Shown in pieces: positions 12,022 through 47,767 of a stretch of 64,000 nucleotides of DNA (the first letter of the stretch is position 1; each line of letters opens with the position of its first letter). A program made the position numbers and the translations under genes. Below the pieces are notes generated by a model that saw nothing but the letters and a program-made list of their open reading frames with translations, was not told the origin of the DNA and did no database searches. This DNA comes from Alviniconcha marisindica (taxonomy: Eukaryota; Mollusca; Gastropoda; Provannidae): positions 890,001 to 954,000 of the forward strand of contig JABMCL010003107.1 in assembly GCA_018857735.1 (NCBI GenBank), written 5' to 3'.

Positions 12022-12545
12022 GTCTGTAGTCTTACAAACATTGAAAAACAATGGAGCCAAAATAACACAGTAAGTCTAACCTGGTGTGTTAATTTAAGAT
12101 TAGGTAAAATTGTTAGGGTTTATTTGCATGCTTTACATAATAACTTCTGTGTAACAACAACAAAAAGCCAAGTCTAACTAGTGTAAAGCAAAGAAATGCA
12201 TTCACACTTAATGAGTTATGGACAGTATCAGTTTGTAAAATGTTGGATAGAAATATTAAAAATTTACTTCTAAAATATACCTAGGATTTCAATAAATTCA
12301 AACCTGTGTAAAAAAAAAAAAAAAAAAGAGATAGAAAAACCAAATGAAAAGGGGTGTTAAATGATGTTTTATCGATTCTTGTCCAGAGACGTGAAGCCAT
12401 AGAAATTTTGCCAAGTATTGATTTGTTCATGCTGGCAGGGAAGGCAGTTCTCTGAATAAAAGGAAGGAAAGAAAGAACATTTTGAGCAGAAAAGAAAAAA
12501 GACGGAGTTGATGGACAAAGACTGAAGTAAGGGAAGTCACTTTAC
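12022..12545. other. Unique sequence left of a possible - strand exon
   Basis: Includes an A-run at 12311-12326. A 28-codon open frame on the - strand at about 12370-12450 contains a CxxC pair and a stop, but no phase-consistent splice joins it to the exon at 12546-12634. Confidence 0.35.
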
Positions 12546-12634
12546 CATCCCAACACCCACTCAGGCATGCGCCGTTGTGGCTGACAGCGAGGGTGATCTG
12601 CCAAGGCTCTTGCCATCAGCATTATGACTGTGTC
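12546..12634 (-). CDS. Possible coding exon of an unidentified - strand gene
   Basis: On the - strand, a TTTTCCTCAG acceptor precedes an open frame whose peptide starts DTVIMLMARALADHPRC and continues RRMPEWVLG. It ends at TG|GTAAAG, an acceptable donor. If unspliced, the frame would read one more Trp and stop at TAA. The exon starts in phase 0, which matches the phase-0 end of the putative exon at 14265-14370. The other two frames are closed. RRMPEW slightly resembles Ku-binding peptides (basic residues, Pro, x, Trp), but that is a short motif match and no family is recognised. Codon content looks more protein-like than the surrounding sequence. Treat it as a prediction. Confidence 0.38.
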
Positions 12635-14264
12635 CTGAGGAAAATGAAGGTAAAACTGTAAAACCAAAACACAATCATCATTTCATTACCTGTACATCCT
12701 GCAAAAAACAAACATCACCTGTTGGTCTGAGGTTGTTGTTTTTGTTGTTGTTTTTGGTCACTGCCATTTCTCATCTGACCATTACCCCAGCAGTGCCCTC
12801 ACTGGAATTTTGTCAACTCATCCATTGCACAACATGAAAAAAAAATGTTTTTGTTTTTTCACATTATCAATATACCAGTAACCAGGATGCCATAATCTTG
12901 CATTGATCAGAATCTTTGAAATGAAGCAGCTTTTGGTTGTTCTACTCAATTCTGACTGCTGTGGGAACAGTCAAATGTGATCCAAACCCTTGGGCATTCA
13001 TTCTCCTTTGGTAGCCTAGGAGTTTGAAGACAGTGAGTCTTGGGAGGAATGAAAAGGCATGTATACATGTTTAGTTGGAAGAGGATGCAGAAAATAATGA
13101 AGCTGAATAAACTGGGAAGGCAGAAATTACCATTTTTAAGCAAAATCCCTGGCAGCAGACAGCGGAAGCACAAAAAGCTACATTTTCACCTACTCTTAGA
13201 AATCTTCTATTCGTAGAGCTTCATACACACCCACCCTCCCTCCATCCCTCACTTCCCAAACCATAGTGGCATAGGGTACAACTTATAATCGGTGTGAACA
13301 CCCAGTTATTAAAAGCTGTGCGCCCCCCAGTTATTAATGCACTTGCGATTACATAATAATACCAAAGAACTGTACTCAAGATCTGGGAGTGCATCTGTTC
13401 AACTTTACCCTACTGCATACTGAAGCTGCATTAAATGAAACGGAACAGAATAGTATGGATCTTTTCCATGTTCAGTACACTGCATGACTCACAGTCACAC
13501 TGATACTAGTGACCTGAACCATCCTGAGTCACTGGTGTAATCTTATGCAGTTGACTGGACATTAAAATCCAGAATAACTAACCAGTGCTCTAAAGACAGG
13601 TCAATATAATATTTCACTACGGATGTCTTGCTTACTACTAGTACTGTAGCAATGGCAGGTATGTGAGTCGGCCTTTGACTTTGTGCTAATATCTTCACTG
13701 TTGAAAAATATAGCTTAATCAACCATCTTCACAGTTGAGAAATAAAGTTTAATCAATCAATCAAAAGTGCAAGTACACATACTGTGACTCAATGACTTAT
13801 GAGTCAGTGTCAGCGTGGCTTTCTTCCTTCTATTTCTAAATCTAAGGTACTGCACTTTCCTACCCCAAGCAGTCTTTCCATCCAGTGTATTGGCCCACTT
13901 TACTGGCTGGTAAATATTGCTTCTTTGTTTCAGTAGGTCACATCATTAGAGAGGTAATCCAGATTTAATTTAAAGAGTTCAGACACTGTAACAGTGAGCA
14001 AATGAGGATTAGTTCTGGCTAATGGGGCTTGTAGTCTTTCATTTAATCAAAGTCAGAGTACAAATGATGTGCAAAATCATTTTCATTGCATCAGGACCTG
14101 CTAAAATAAATCTGCTATATATGCTCTGCCCACAAACACTGAAATACAAACAATTTAGTCCTCTTTTTTAACTATTTTACCAAATATTCCCTTTTGTGCT
14201 CAGAGATCTATATAATATATTCCCTCTCCAACAAAACAATACCAAAGGTAAGAGCACTACATAC
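12635..14264. other. Possible intron of the putative - strand gene
   Basis: Mostly unique. A 35-bp imperfect tandem duplication lies at 13694-13763 and ends in (TCAA)n, like a LINE or SINE tail. A copy of the dispersed TTAAAATCC family ends at 13570. Confidence 0.35.
13523..13570 (+). repeat. Dispersed-family tail (GTTGACTGGACATTAAAATC type)
   Basis: Ends GCAGTTGACTGGACATTAAA and ATCC. Related tails occur at 24172, 35410, 38610 and 48842 on the + strand, and at 31641, 59663 and 62200 on the - strand. Confidence 0.6.
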
Positions 14265-14370
14265 CACTGCACTGCAATCAAGAGTAAAGTTCCCTGTGCT
14301 GTTCAGCACTTTGGAACCGCCAGCACCATCCTCCTCCAGCCCAACTGGAATCTTTGTCATGATGCCACAG
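14265..14370 (-). CDS. Possible coding exon of an unidentified - strand gene
   Basis: On the - strand, an AAAATCAG acceptor is followed by one base and 35 open codons (CGIMTKIPVGLEEDGAGG, then SKVLNSTGNFTLDCSAV), then a good GTATGT donor. It ends in phase 0 and so can splice directly to the exon at 12546-12634, which begins in phase 0. The peptide has an N-glycosylation-type NST/NFT pair, but no domain is recognised. Splice-site quality and phase agreement are the support. No homologue is claimed. Confidence 0.4.
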
Positions 14371-14692
14371 CTGATTTTATTGTACCAGTGGGTTGACTGG
14401 CATGCCAGATCATATCAAATATCAATCAGTCACTTCAGATTTTGATCCACCAGTGACCAAAGACCAACTCCCCAGGCAAACCCTTCATCACTGTGCAAAG
14501 TTTGACACTGATAATTATAGTTTTCATCCACACATGGCTAACAGTCACTGATCATTTATCCTGATCACTTCTTTTGTAACTCTGTCATATGTACAATACA
14601 TAAAAAGTGACAAAGCCTTGAACTGAGTAAAGTCTACACACCTGTACATGCATATTATTATATATGTATGCAGTCTGCAGTGGTTCCATTAA

Positions 14693-14740
<48 letters not shown>

Positions 14741-15860
14741 AACATCTGTAATAATAAATATAAAAGTCCTTTTAAAACTACAAAAGCCATCTGTATTTTT
14801 AGAAGCATAAGAGATGAACAAGAACAAGCCGGTGAAAAACAGAAAATAAAACTTGAAAGGTCCCAAAATTCCTTCACTCCTAGTGCTAGTCCTAAGCCTG
14901 ACCTCTACCCCATAATTGTGACAAATTGCAGACTGCTTCATGGTATCCACCATCCATGCCAACATGCAAGGTGTTTGTACCTAACTCAGTAGTCCACGAT
15001 AAACTTCCATTCACTGGGCTCACTGGTTAAAAATGTTTCCTACTCCGAGATTTTTATCTCTCATAATCAGTGACACCAGTGGCCAGTGTAATTATTCAGA
15101 AGCTCCTTATCTCAGTGTTACTGGTTTCATAGGGTTTGTGGTGTTGTTGTTATTGTTGTTGTTGTTGTTGTTGTTTTAAGGGGGATGGGGTTTCTGTAAA
15201 ACTAAAACTTGTGGGACTGGAACCCAATGGATAGGTGCTGTGTTAAAGTTCATGAAATACTGAAATGTCAAAAAGTCTGGAGTCAAATGCAACATATCAA
15301 ATAATCAATATTATTTCAGTTAGCTGCTGAATCAATCAGAAAGTCAGCAACTGACAATAAAATTATTACAAACTGCATCTTTCTAGAATTAACATAAACT
15401 GATGATAAAGTCAAATTCCATGATCCATTGATTATGAAATGAAAGTCAGCAGATCTGAATTTTATGGCACCATGTAGTAGGTGTGTGCTGATCCAAGTCC
15501 AACAGGAGCCAACATACTAGTTAGCAAAGGCACACAGCACAAAGTTGCATTTCCAACAAGCAAGATGTGACCTTGACCAGTGTTAGTGTTACACTTACAG
15601 GCAGTACTCCTGTGGAACAGAACATGGACTGACCAGTTATTGTGCCCATGGATTATGGAACAGCACTGACAGCACTTTAAAAGTGACAATCCAGGGCATC
15701 AAGTTTAAAAGCTACTTCTTTTTTCTTCTTCTTCTTCCATTATAGCATCCAACATCCACATTATGAACATAGATTCTGACACTTTTACTGCATGCTGGGT
15801 TATTTTGGTGTTTTCATAATCCGCCTAACTCTAACATGCCTTTACATGGACTACTGGATC

Positions 15861-15945
15861 TTTAACGTGCTTGTGATCTTTTTGCAAGCGCGTGCACACG
15901 GGGACCTCGGTTTATAGTCTCACCCGAAGAACTTTGCTGCTGGCC
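15861..15945 (+). repeat. Likely dispersed element fragment
   Basis: Contains TCTTTAACGTGC, GCGTGCACACGGGGACCTCG and a GTCTCACCCGAA block. This order resembles a high-copy repeat I associate with mollusc genomes. I am relying on resemblance only, with no internal second copy in this window. Confidence 0.4.
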
Positions 15946-16131
15946 TGTTCGTGTCTTTCTTTTTTATCTTCAGCTACCCCCAAAACACTTGTAGTGGTCT
16001 GCCAGTAGACTGTGAGTAGACCAAGGAAGAAGAAGCAGAAGAAGCCAAAGGACAAAATGCGCTGTAAGTGTAATGAAAAACGTTGACTCGGTAAGTCTGG
16101 CCCGTCATACAGAAAAGAGACAGAAAAGAGA

Positions 16132-16153
16132 GGGGGGGGGGGGGGGGGGGGGG
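16132..16153. repeat. Poly-G run
   Basis: About 22 consecutive G, about 340 bp left of the proposed - strand start codon. Confidence 0.95.
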
Positions 16154-16439
16154 AGGAGTAAAGTGTTGTTTTTTTTTTTTAAGGATGCCTTTGACATCTT
16201 ACGCACTCACAAAACATTAACAATTTCAAAGTACGTATTATAATACATGGGATGGTGATGACGAAGGCGGAAACAAGCAAAGGCTCTCAAAAGTGAAAGT
16301 AACTTTCCGTTAAAATCACCCACATTCACATACTATCTATAACGGTACTTACAATATTTTACTTTATGGCCTCAATTTTCAGTGCTCTGTTTGTCATTTA
16401 TTCAAACAGACTTCGCTAGCAAATACATGCAGGCCTACT

Positions 16440-16789
16440 AAAACTAAAACTAAATTACTTTTTCTACCATTACTTTCTGCCAGGCGATTGCGGCCATCTT
16501 GGCGATACTCTGACCTCTGACCCAGTGTCATTTTATTACCAATTTTTTAAACATATTTTAATATTTATTGATGCTCACATCTTTATTTACTACAAACAAA
16601 GACGAAACAAGTACCGTATGAAACAAATATACATTGACAAGATATTGCATCGCTAAAATGACCAGATGCCCGGATGTAATATGGCGTCAAATATGTCGAA
16701 TGCAGACGCATAAAGTTTCACAAAACCGGCATAGATCCCTGCACAAGACCATTCTGTGCATTGCATTTTGCTAATTTTCTGTAGCATTA
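16440..16789 (+). promoter_or_regulatory. WAC: Putative WAC promoter, possibly bidirectional
   Basis: The region directly upstream of the WAC start has no TATA box. It carries YY1-like sites at 16492-16502 (GGCCATCTTGG) and 16679-16689 (AATATGGCGTC). A further CCGCCATTTTT lies in intron 1 near 16880. CpGs are more frequent than in the flanks. The transcription start is not determined by sequence. Placing the promoter here is inference from gene position and motifs. Confidence 0.5.
16474..16497 (-). CDS. Possible first coding exon of a - strand gene divergent from WAC
   Basis: On the - strand, CCAAGATGGCCGC gives a strong start context and encodes MAAIAWQK before an AAA|GTAATG donor. The same bases form a YY1-type site overlapping a start codon, a common arrangement in TATA-less animal promoters. 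It ends in phase 0 and therefore cannot join 14370 directly (which needs phase 2), so a further exon would be required. No homologue is recognised. It could also be just a YY1 site with a chance ATG. Confidence 0.28.
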
Positions 16790-39551
<22,762 letters not shown>

Positions 39552-42500
39552 CAACTGCACCCCTCTGACTCAGGCACTCACAGCAGTGGATGAGCGGTGT
39601 GCACCTTGGCCCACCTGCCCGTGTGTGCAATGCGCTGCCACAACCCGTGTCCCCCCTTCCCTTAACATCTGTCACCCAGATGTGGCTGGAGTTGTCACGT
39701 TGGGCACTCCGGATGGTTTCAGGGAGGGGCTTGTCGTGTTCTGCTTTCCAGTGGTTGGATCGGGTTGGACCTTGGGTAAGGGTTCCATGTCCTGTTGCAT
39801 CACCGGGCTGTATCAGTCTGGAGTAAGGTGCTGTTGGAGCACTGACCCGAAGAGCCACAGTACTTGGGACAAGCTAAACATTGAGCCTTTTGGTGTGTGG
39901 GATGACACCACATCCACGAGAGAACCCCCACCCCGCCCCCCACCCCCCCACCCCCACCCCTCCCCCTCCTCCAACTTGGTGGGGTGACTTCACTTCAAAC
40001 ATGAGCCTTTTGGTTAGCGTGTTGAGTGTCTGTGCCGACAGCTAGGTCTACATTATATGGGATAGGTAAAGGAAATCAAGCCTTTTTTAGTGTTGAATAC
40101 CAGTAGGAAGCAGTGTAACCAGGCCAAGTACCATTCACAGCGTGCTCAGGGCCCCATCTGTAGGTATGATGTTGCCAATTAGTGTGTCACTGACAGTGAC
40201 AGTGATTGTTCGTGGATGCTTTGCACCCTGTGGTCACATGAGCTGTACTCAAAACAAAAATTAAACCAACAAAATACACATAACACACACACACCCAACT
40301 GAAACAGTCTTAAGGTAGATTTGGTACATTGGGATAGTATGTTGCTTAAGCTCTGCTAATGAGGTCAGTGGAAACATTAATTTTATTTACAGTCTTACCA
40401 GTTATGAGTGCTGCAGGGCTGGAAGCTTTCAAGCCTGCTGCCAGAGGGCAATGCTTGATGCCCTGATTTCCATCCAGCTGTTTGCATTTATTGTACAGAG
40501 GTACATTTATTGTTGAATAATGATGGTGTGATGAAGGATTTGGGTGCTTTGGAAATGCACAGGGAAATGGACCTTTACATAAAGGGAAGGGGTGGCGGGG
40601 GGGGCAATTAGGATCTCCTCCTGCTCCCACCCACCCCACAGCCCATACCCCTGACAACCGGCCTGGCAAACAGCACGTAATTGGAACTGAAACATACCTG
40701 GTTATCCGCCTGACATGTTTCTCTTTGGAGCAGCACGCATATTACCTGACCGTACCAGTTAAGAGGTCTTTTCAGAGTGTAGAAGGTGGTTATTCTGGCA
40801 ACTGAAAGAAGTTATCCTCTGAAATCTTTGCATGGGATGGAAGCACGCTGATTACAGATGTGGTTTATGGACATTGTCTTATGACTTGGCCCTCTGTTGT
40901 TAGTGATACCACATAAAAGGAGACATTGGTGTCTCTCTTAATGCGGAATCAACCGCTTGGTGACGTGTAGCAACTTGGGTATACGCTGTCCTTTCTCACA
41001 AACATCCAGGGTTTTGGTCCCTTCGCCGCTACTGCTTGGGAAAAGCTAGGCTTTCAACGAGTCTAATGAATGATTTCGCCATTCACTCAGTCAGTTTCTG
41101 TGTTGCTGTCCAACAAACCACAAGAATAAAAGTGGATGTGGTTGATTGAGTGTGCCTTGAGGACAGCTAGCTGTGAATTTTGTTTATTCACCCTCACAAT
41201 CAAACATGGGCATTACAAAGCGTTACTCAGGTTTTGAGAATTTGTGTATGTGCCACAGGGTGTAGATGTTTTCGAATCAGTAAACAGCCGACCCATTATG
41301 TTTTAATAGTCTTGCTCTTTCCCTTTCTTTTGTTTCTTTTATATGTATCTAAAAAAAATCTTTTTAATGGTTTTGGTCATAATCTTTTTATTCTTTTGAC
41401 ACAGGATATAAAATTGTTTCCTTTTTGTTTTTCTGGCCTTTATTTATGCCAATTTAGAAGAGAAAAAATTGGGCAAGTCTGTAATGACCAGTGTTCATCC
41501 AGCCATAAAGACATTGGTCTGTGGCAAAGGCTTTATTGCAATCAAGGCCATGTAACCAGGCAAAGCATCAGTTATTGTAGTGGGATCATTGGGATCATAC
41601 GTCATATGGACAATTGTCGTATGCTCGTAAAATGCTTTATGTAACTGGCACTTTATGAGGGAGATTGATAGACACATGTCCTGCCTTGATAAAAAACAAA
41701 CATGATTCTAGTGTCTTCTGGGATGTAGTTTGAATGATATCTTGAAAATACTACATAATGATAGCCTCTCTTGAACCTTGTATTTTCCGGAGGTTTTTTT
41801 TGTTTTTGCGAAAATTTTTCAGAGGATATTTTCAATCATATATTTTGAATGTGGGTTAACAGTACTGAGCCTTTGGTCTTTTGGTCTTGTGGTTTTATTT
41901 CTTTGATAATCAGTCCATGCTACTGTTTATGAATTCTGAATTGAAAGTATAGCAGTGAACCTTTAGGATTCCCACATGGATGTTTTGTTGCTGTTGAAGA
42001 AATTGCTTGAAATGCAGATGAAGCTAATATGTATAACAGATCAACACTTTATGATCTGAGATAAATAATACAGATTGTATAAAATAATTGAATGAATGTA
42101 AGTTACTCCTGTTTTGGTGGAAATGTCAAAGCAAAATTATGTATTGTGAAGTAAATAGGTTTATCGGTTTGTTTTTGACTGGTGTTGGAAAAAAACATGA
42201 ATTATGCAAATTTATATATGCTGATCAGTATTAGTCTGGCTAGCAGGCCTGGGCAGAAATCTTAAGGTTGAAGTGTTCTCACCCACTATCAGAGCGACAC
42301 CTTGCATGATAACCTCAAACTTTGTGTCTTCATATCTGTTTTGATTGCCTTGACCTTATCTCAAGGTCACAGCACACCAGAAAGGTGATGCTCAAAGATG
42401 AATTTGATCTTTCTCAGGTTCTCATTTGATCTGAATTCAGACTTTGTATGGCTGGGTGTTACATGTGTAGATAAGATCATGCTTTTCAACTTTGACGTAT

Positions 42501-45500
42501 GCAGGAGCAGCTTTAACATACAGGGGAGATCATGGTGTGTTTGCATTGAGCAGCTATTGACTTGTCTGAAGGCCAGGAGGGTTATAATAAAATTGTAAAA
42601 AGTGTCATAGTTTTCCAGCTTTGAATGGGAGTCAAGTCAGCATTTGCTCTTCCTGTTCTGCTCTCCTTTACAGTAATTTTATTTCTTCTTCTTTTTTCTT
42701 TTCTTTTCTTCACATTGTGTGTATAATTTTGAGTGTGAAACAGATTTTAGGAATTGTGTAGCAAGGTAATGTTACAAAACACACAAAAGGTTAAAAAATG
42801 TTGCCGTGAGTTGAGAGAAAAGATGGACAATAATAATGGGCCAGACCACCAGAGATGCTGCTTCGATTTGCACAGTGTGAAATATTGATTTACTCTTATA
42901 ATGCCACTTCCCATCCTACCCAGCATTGGTGCTGTGGACAGAGCTGCAAGCACGCTGCACTTGAGCATGCACATACACACACACACACACACACACCTGC
43001 ACACCCCCTTCCTAACCCTTCTGAATTTCCTCTGCATCAAAACTTGTTGGTTTGGGTTTTAACTTATGAAGGAATGGCATCTTTTGTATGCTGCGATGTT
43101 GCCCACATTGTGCAGGACTGGATGATGCAGGATGTTTGCGGCTGCATCTTGTTTTGCTACCTCCAGAAGTGTATGCTAGTGTGACTAGTGAGTTTGAGGT
43201 GTCCAAGTGGTGGATGCAGGCGTAACTGACCCAAATACAGTGTTTGATGGTGGATCAGTGGACACCGGAGTGAAAGTGGAGGAGTGCTTGGATGATCCGT
43301 TTAGTTTGGAGAAGTCATGGAGTGGGTCGGTTGTTTTTGAAACGCTGTTGACAGTTTGTGTGTGTGTGTGCTTCTGTATTGGCAACAGTCTTAATGTTTT
43401 ATGTTTGGTATTATCTAGTGTGTATGAGTGTGGTATTATCTAGTGTGTATGAGTTTGTACTTACAACTAGACTGGAGGCCAGATGCTTCAAATCGTGGCC
43501 TCTTGTACATTTTTTGGTTACTTATGTTGTTTGTTGTTGCCATTCTGTGCTTATTTCATGCTGACATATACTATCACAGTTTGGGAGCTTACACTTGGGG
43601 CGCAAAATTTCATCCCAGTTGTAAGAGTGTTGTAAGAAAGTTGAAGCCTTGTGCAACTGTGCAATTCCTCACTAGAACTGAACAACTTGCTTTGTACTGC
43701 TTGATTTTATGAATCTCGTGCCTCTGGGCTTTTTTTGTTTTTTTTTTGGTGGCTGTTTTTTGTTGTTGGTTTTGTTTGTTTTTCCATAGGGGAGGGGAAT
43801 CGTACAGTGTTTTTCCTTGCTCTTAAAAAGGTTATGCAGTAAACCCCTGTTCAGAGAATCTTGTGCCAAAGCCTTTCACTAGCATCTGTAGGTAGCTTGC
43901 TCCCAGAAAATTGATCAACATTTGAATTTGACACAGTAGGTCAAGGTGCACAGAATTGTGTTCTGCTTTCTTCCTGTTTTTTCCTCCCATTTTTGCTTCA
44001 GTGTACTTTAATTGTATTTTTTTCATTTGAAGGAAATTTAAGTGTACAGCTCTCCTTTACGTTCATTTTGGTCAGTGCTTAATTTATGAAACTGCATTGA
44101 TAATGTCCTTGTTCTTGCATTACGGCACAAAATGCCATTAAAAACATGACCACTGAACAACTCGTGTGCACCAAAAACAGTATACAAAATAATAAGATTT
44201 TTAACACTTTGTAACCAGTCAATTATGTATACAAATATGCGTACATGTATTCGTACTAATGGTAACACCAAGAGGCTTCTGTAAGTGATGTGAAAAATGT
44301 AGCAAATTAAATTTCAGACTGCATAAATGTATAAAAGTAAATGGCTGAAATGCTTGACTGCAGGGTGAAAAAAGAAGAAGAATCTTTCCTAGGGCAATAT
44401 CACTCCAGTGTATGCTCTATACATACAGAACAGAAGTTGGAAGATGCAGAGCTTTACTCCAGATTCAGGATTGTTGCTTGTCTGATTTATCACTAGGTTG
44501 AGTTGTGACATTCACATGCAGAGTTCCACTTCAGTACCTCCTCCAAGGAAGGGGGGGGGGGGATTTGGAAAGTCATACATACATGAAGGTAGCACCTTTT
44601 TTGTGTGCGTCTTTCTCAATATGTTTTTTGTTTATTTGTTTTTCCTCCAGTTTCAGCCCAGAAAAAAAGCCTGGTTTAATTTTTATGCTCATAATTTCTG
44701 TCTAGAAAAAACTGATAAAGTGTTCCACACAAAGATGCAGAAGATAACTTCTGTGTTACTCAGAAAGTTTTCTGTGAAACACTTCTACCACAGTTGTTTT
44801 ATGTTGTTGTTGTTTGTTTTTGTAAGGGGGGGGGGGGACATGAACATTTTATTGGAGTATATTTTCTGCACAACATAGTATGCTAGGTTGCATCAAGTAA
44901 ACTGATTGAAAGGCAAGGAGATCATAGAGACACAGCAGGGGTTCCATTAGAGACCCTGTTATTATATAGACATCTTTAAGCGTCAGACATTTCAGATGCA
45001 GCATCATGCCCCGCATGTTTCCAAGTCTGGGGCTTGCGAGCTTACTGTTGTTCAAACATTGTTTTGGGGGGCACAAGGCGCCCCTGCTGTACCAATGCAT
45101 TAAATGTCTTCAAACTGTGAATACTGTGTGTCCAGTTGTGTCTCCCTCCCACGACATGAGTCAGTTATACAGATATTTATTTTCGCATTATGAGCTGCCG
45201 TCTGCCACAGTGTGCGTAGAATCCTGTGCCTCATCTCAAACTGGACACCGCTTTGTATGTGAAGCTGTTTCTCTCTCTCTCCCCTCTCTCTCTCTCTCTC
45301 TCTCTCTCAGGTTTTTGTTGTTTTCTTGTGAACCAGCAAAGCTGGTGTGGCAGAAATTACGATGGGACCTTGATTCTGGTTTTGTGTGTGCGTGTGTGTG
45401 TGTGTGTGCATATGTGTGTGTATGCATGCGTGTGATATCTTAGTGGTGGCCTGATCTTTACAATAATTTGAAATGTATGTTTGCCAGGCCCAAGCTAAGT

Positions 45501-46600
45501 GCAGTAAGGCTGTGTTTTCATTTAATGAACATCCAAAATTCTGCATTTGAACATTTCTGTCTGGTCTCCCGTCCACTTTCAGTATGGGCGCCTCCACAGT
45601 ATGGTGAAATCAGTTCTGAATGGCTAACATGGAGCATCCATTGACTGCTGTCAGCCTGCATGAGGATATTCAGCCAGCAACAGTCTGAAGTCAGACTTGC
45701 TTGATACTGTCACGATGTGTTGTACAGGAATTTTGGATGTTGGACCATTAAAAGATGCCATCACATTTTCCTGCCTGATACACATCCAGAAAAGTAACTT
45801 GAAGAATCTTTTGTTGCTGGTTATTCTTTTGTCAGCATGTATAATGCAGCCCCCTAGCCTAAGAGTCTAGATCGCAACAGTGTGGAAGTGTCGGTAGGGA
45901 CTGCAAAAATCAGGAACATAGAAAATACAGATGTGTGATACCACTCATGGGTTGTGGTGACAGTAGTGCAGAATTTTGTTACCATTCCATGCTGTGACTT
46001 GTGCTATTGCCACACATTTAGTTCTACATTCCTGATTTTTGCCGTCACTGTCAATATGGAAGCACACATTAGCCTGTAACTTTCATCTCAAAATCAAAAT
46101 TTCTGTAGCATCTGAAGTTCAGAAGCTGACTTGAACAAACGTGCATTGATGTTGTGCACCATCATACAGGTAAAAGAGAGCACAGTGGGTACCACAGGTC
46201 TCTGAGAAGAACAGGATGTAATAGAACATGTGGTCAGAGTTCCCCCTCCATACACAAACCCCGTCTCTCTGTGAGGGTCATGTTTGATAATAATTGGCCA
46301 GCTTAGTGGATGTTTGAATGGCTGCACCATTTTTTTTTCTTTTTTTCTTTTCTTTTCACTCTCTTTCTCTGTCTCTTTAACGTTGGTGATCGCCATGTAA
46401 TTGTATGGTGGCAATTACCAACAGCAGATGTCTAAAATACAAAGTATAATGTGTGTTCCCATTTGTCTGCTTGAGATGTATGGACTGTGTAGGGAGTCGT
46501 TTCTGTTATTGGGGGCCTTTTCACTTTGGGCTCATGTACATGTTAGATATGGATTCAATTTGGAAGAAAAAAAATAATAAAGCAAAATTGAATATCATTG
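39552..46600 (+). other. WAC: WAC 3' UTR and/or downstream sequence
   Basis: About 7 kb with no supported exon on either strand. It is T-rich on the + strand like the WAC introns, and unusually poor in minisatellites. AATAAA signals occur at 41125-41130, 42586-42591 and 46576-46581, and any of them could end the transcript. Minor repeats: C-rich run 39918-39970, (CA)n near 42972-42994, a 22-bp tandem duplication at about 43407-43455, (CT)n near 45270-45307. Alternative polyadenylation is plausible but not shown. Confidence 0.45.
46576..46581 (+). terminator. WAC: Candidate distal WAC polyadenylation signal
   Basis: AATAAA is followed within 60 bp by a T/GT-rich element (TTGTTTCTGTTGTTGGTG), the expected downstream context. 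It is the last + strand signal before the composition switch. Confidence 0.4.
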
Positions 46601-46743
46601 TTTCTGTTGTTGGTGATTTTTCTGAGTGTTTCTTCAGTCCTGAATGTTGGGAACACATGATGGGTGAATGGGTCAGTTACAACACTCAGATACAGGTGAA
46701 CATCAGAACAAAAACACAAAAGAATGAATAGGTATAAACATTG

Positions 46744-46749
46744 TTTATT
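46744..46749 (-). terminator. Candidate distal OSBPL polyadenylation signal
   Basis: TTTATT on the + strand is AATAAA on the - strand. It lies about 160 bp from the opposed WAC candidate. If used, the OSBPL 3' UTR would span about 11.8 kb, which is long, so a nearer signal such as 49668-49673 is also possible. Confidence 0.3.
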
Positions 46750-47766
46750 GCAACCACCTACAACCATTCTGGCAACCGCTCTATTCAAAAGTATAAGCAT
46801 AAATATGCATGGGTAACAAATCAACAAATTACACTTGCCAAGCCTGCACTGATGCCGAAACATTCTGGTGCTGTTGGGGTCACAGCATATGACAATCTCA
46901 CAACTGACGAGACTGGTGTCGGCTAAAAGCTCAGACTTTAAGCTATTCTGGTCCATAACTTTATTTTTTCTCTCAACATTTAATGCCCAGTCAACAGCAA
47001 AAGTATTTTCAGGTGTAAACAAGCTTCCCATTGCCAGTGTGATTCACTGTTGAGCCTGACATGTCACTTAGCATCTGAAGATGATTCTGGGGGGAAATGA
47101 AGCTGAAAGACCAGGCAAGGCAGAAACTGGAACAGTAGACTTCCTGGAGGTGAAGTGTGAAATGCTATACATCCTGACCTATTGTAGGTTTAACAAAGGG
47201 ACTTCAATTTCTGCACCCCCACCACCCCACCACCATGTTCTGGCCAGTGAATCGGAAGGAACACTATTGTGTGTACACAACGTAACATGAAAACCAACAG
47301 AAAATGGGGAACAACTTCAGCATTTCTCATTTTTCATGTGGAATAACTGTGTTGGCTGCTTTGACAAAGGCCAGTTTTCTTGAAAGTTACCGGACCTGTT
47401 GTGTCCTATTTGAAAGCATTCATTGTTTACCCATGCAAGTTTTGGTGATCAGTGTGTGATCAACTGCTTCTTTCCACATTTTGGTAAGAACGTTTATTAG
47501 TATGTCAAAGAAATTATTTTTCAGAGATAAATGCACAAATCAGTTCTAAGCATCTGAGGAAATGATACGGATTGTCTTTCCTGTGATACTGCTGGGTAGC
47601 AATGGATTGGAAAAGAGTAAACTTTCAAACAATCATCAAATATAAGCACTGTAGCAATGCTAAGTTGCACACAAGGACTCTGGAATATGTTAACATAATT
47701 ATGGTATATTATTATTTTTAAATCATAATCAATCTTGTATAATAAACACCACCACTCCGATCACTT
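46750..47766. other. A/C-rich sequence without gene
   Basis: Short open frames only. On the + strand the composition is A- and C-rich, the reverse of the region to the left. Confidence 0.4.
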
Positions 47767-47767
47767 T

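Larger units (their letters stand above)
14371..16473. other. Unique sequence with small repeats; possible intron
   Basis: Contains (CA)n at 14694-14738, (TTG)n at about 15139-15174, a dispersed-element-like block at 15861-15945 and a G-run at 16132-16153. No exon in the required phase (ending with two bases of a codon) could be identified between the putative exons at 16474 and 14370. Confidence 0.35.

Noticed and set aside
12370..12450. A terminal exon containing NCLPCQHEQINTWQNF and a stop on the - strand
   Set aside because: Its frame cannot be reached in phase from the exon at 12546-12634 with good splice sites; using the good donor and nearest acceptor creates an immediate stop.
15462..15689. 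75-codon - strand frame with hydrophobic C-terminal half
   Set aside because: No domain, no phase-compatible splice to the other candidate exons, and ordinary intronic composition.
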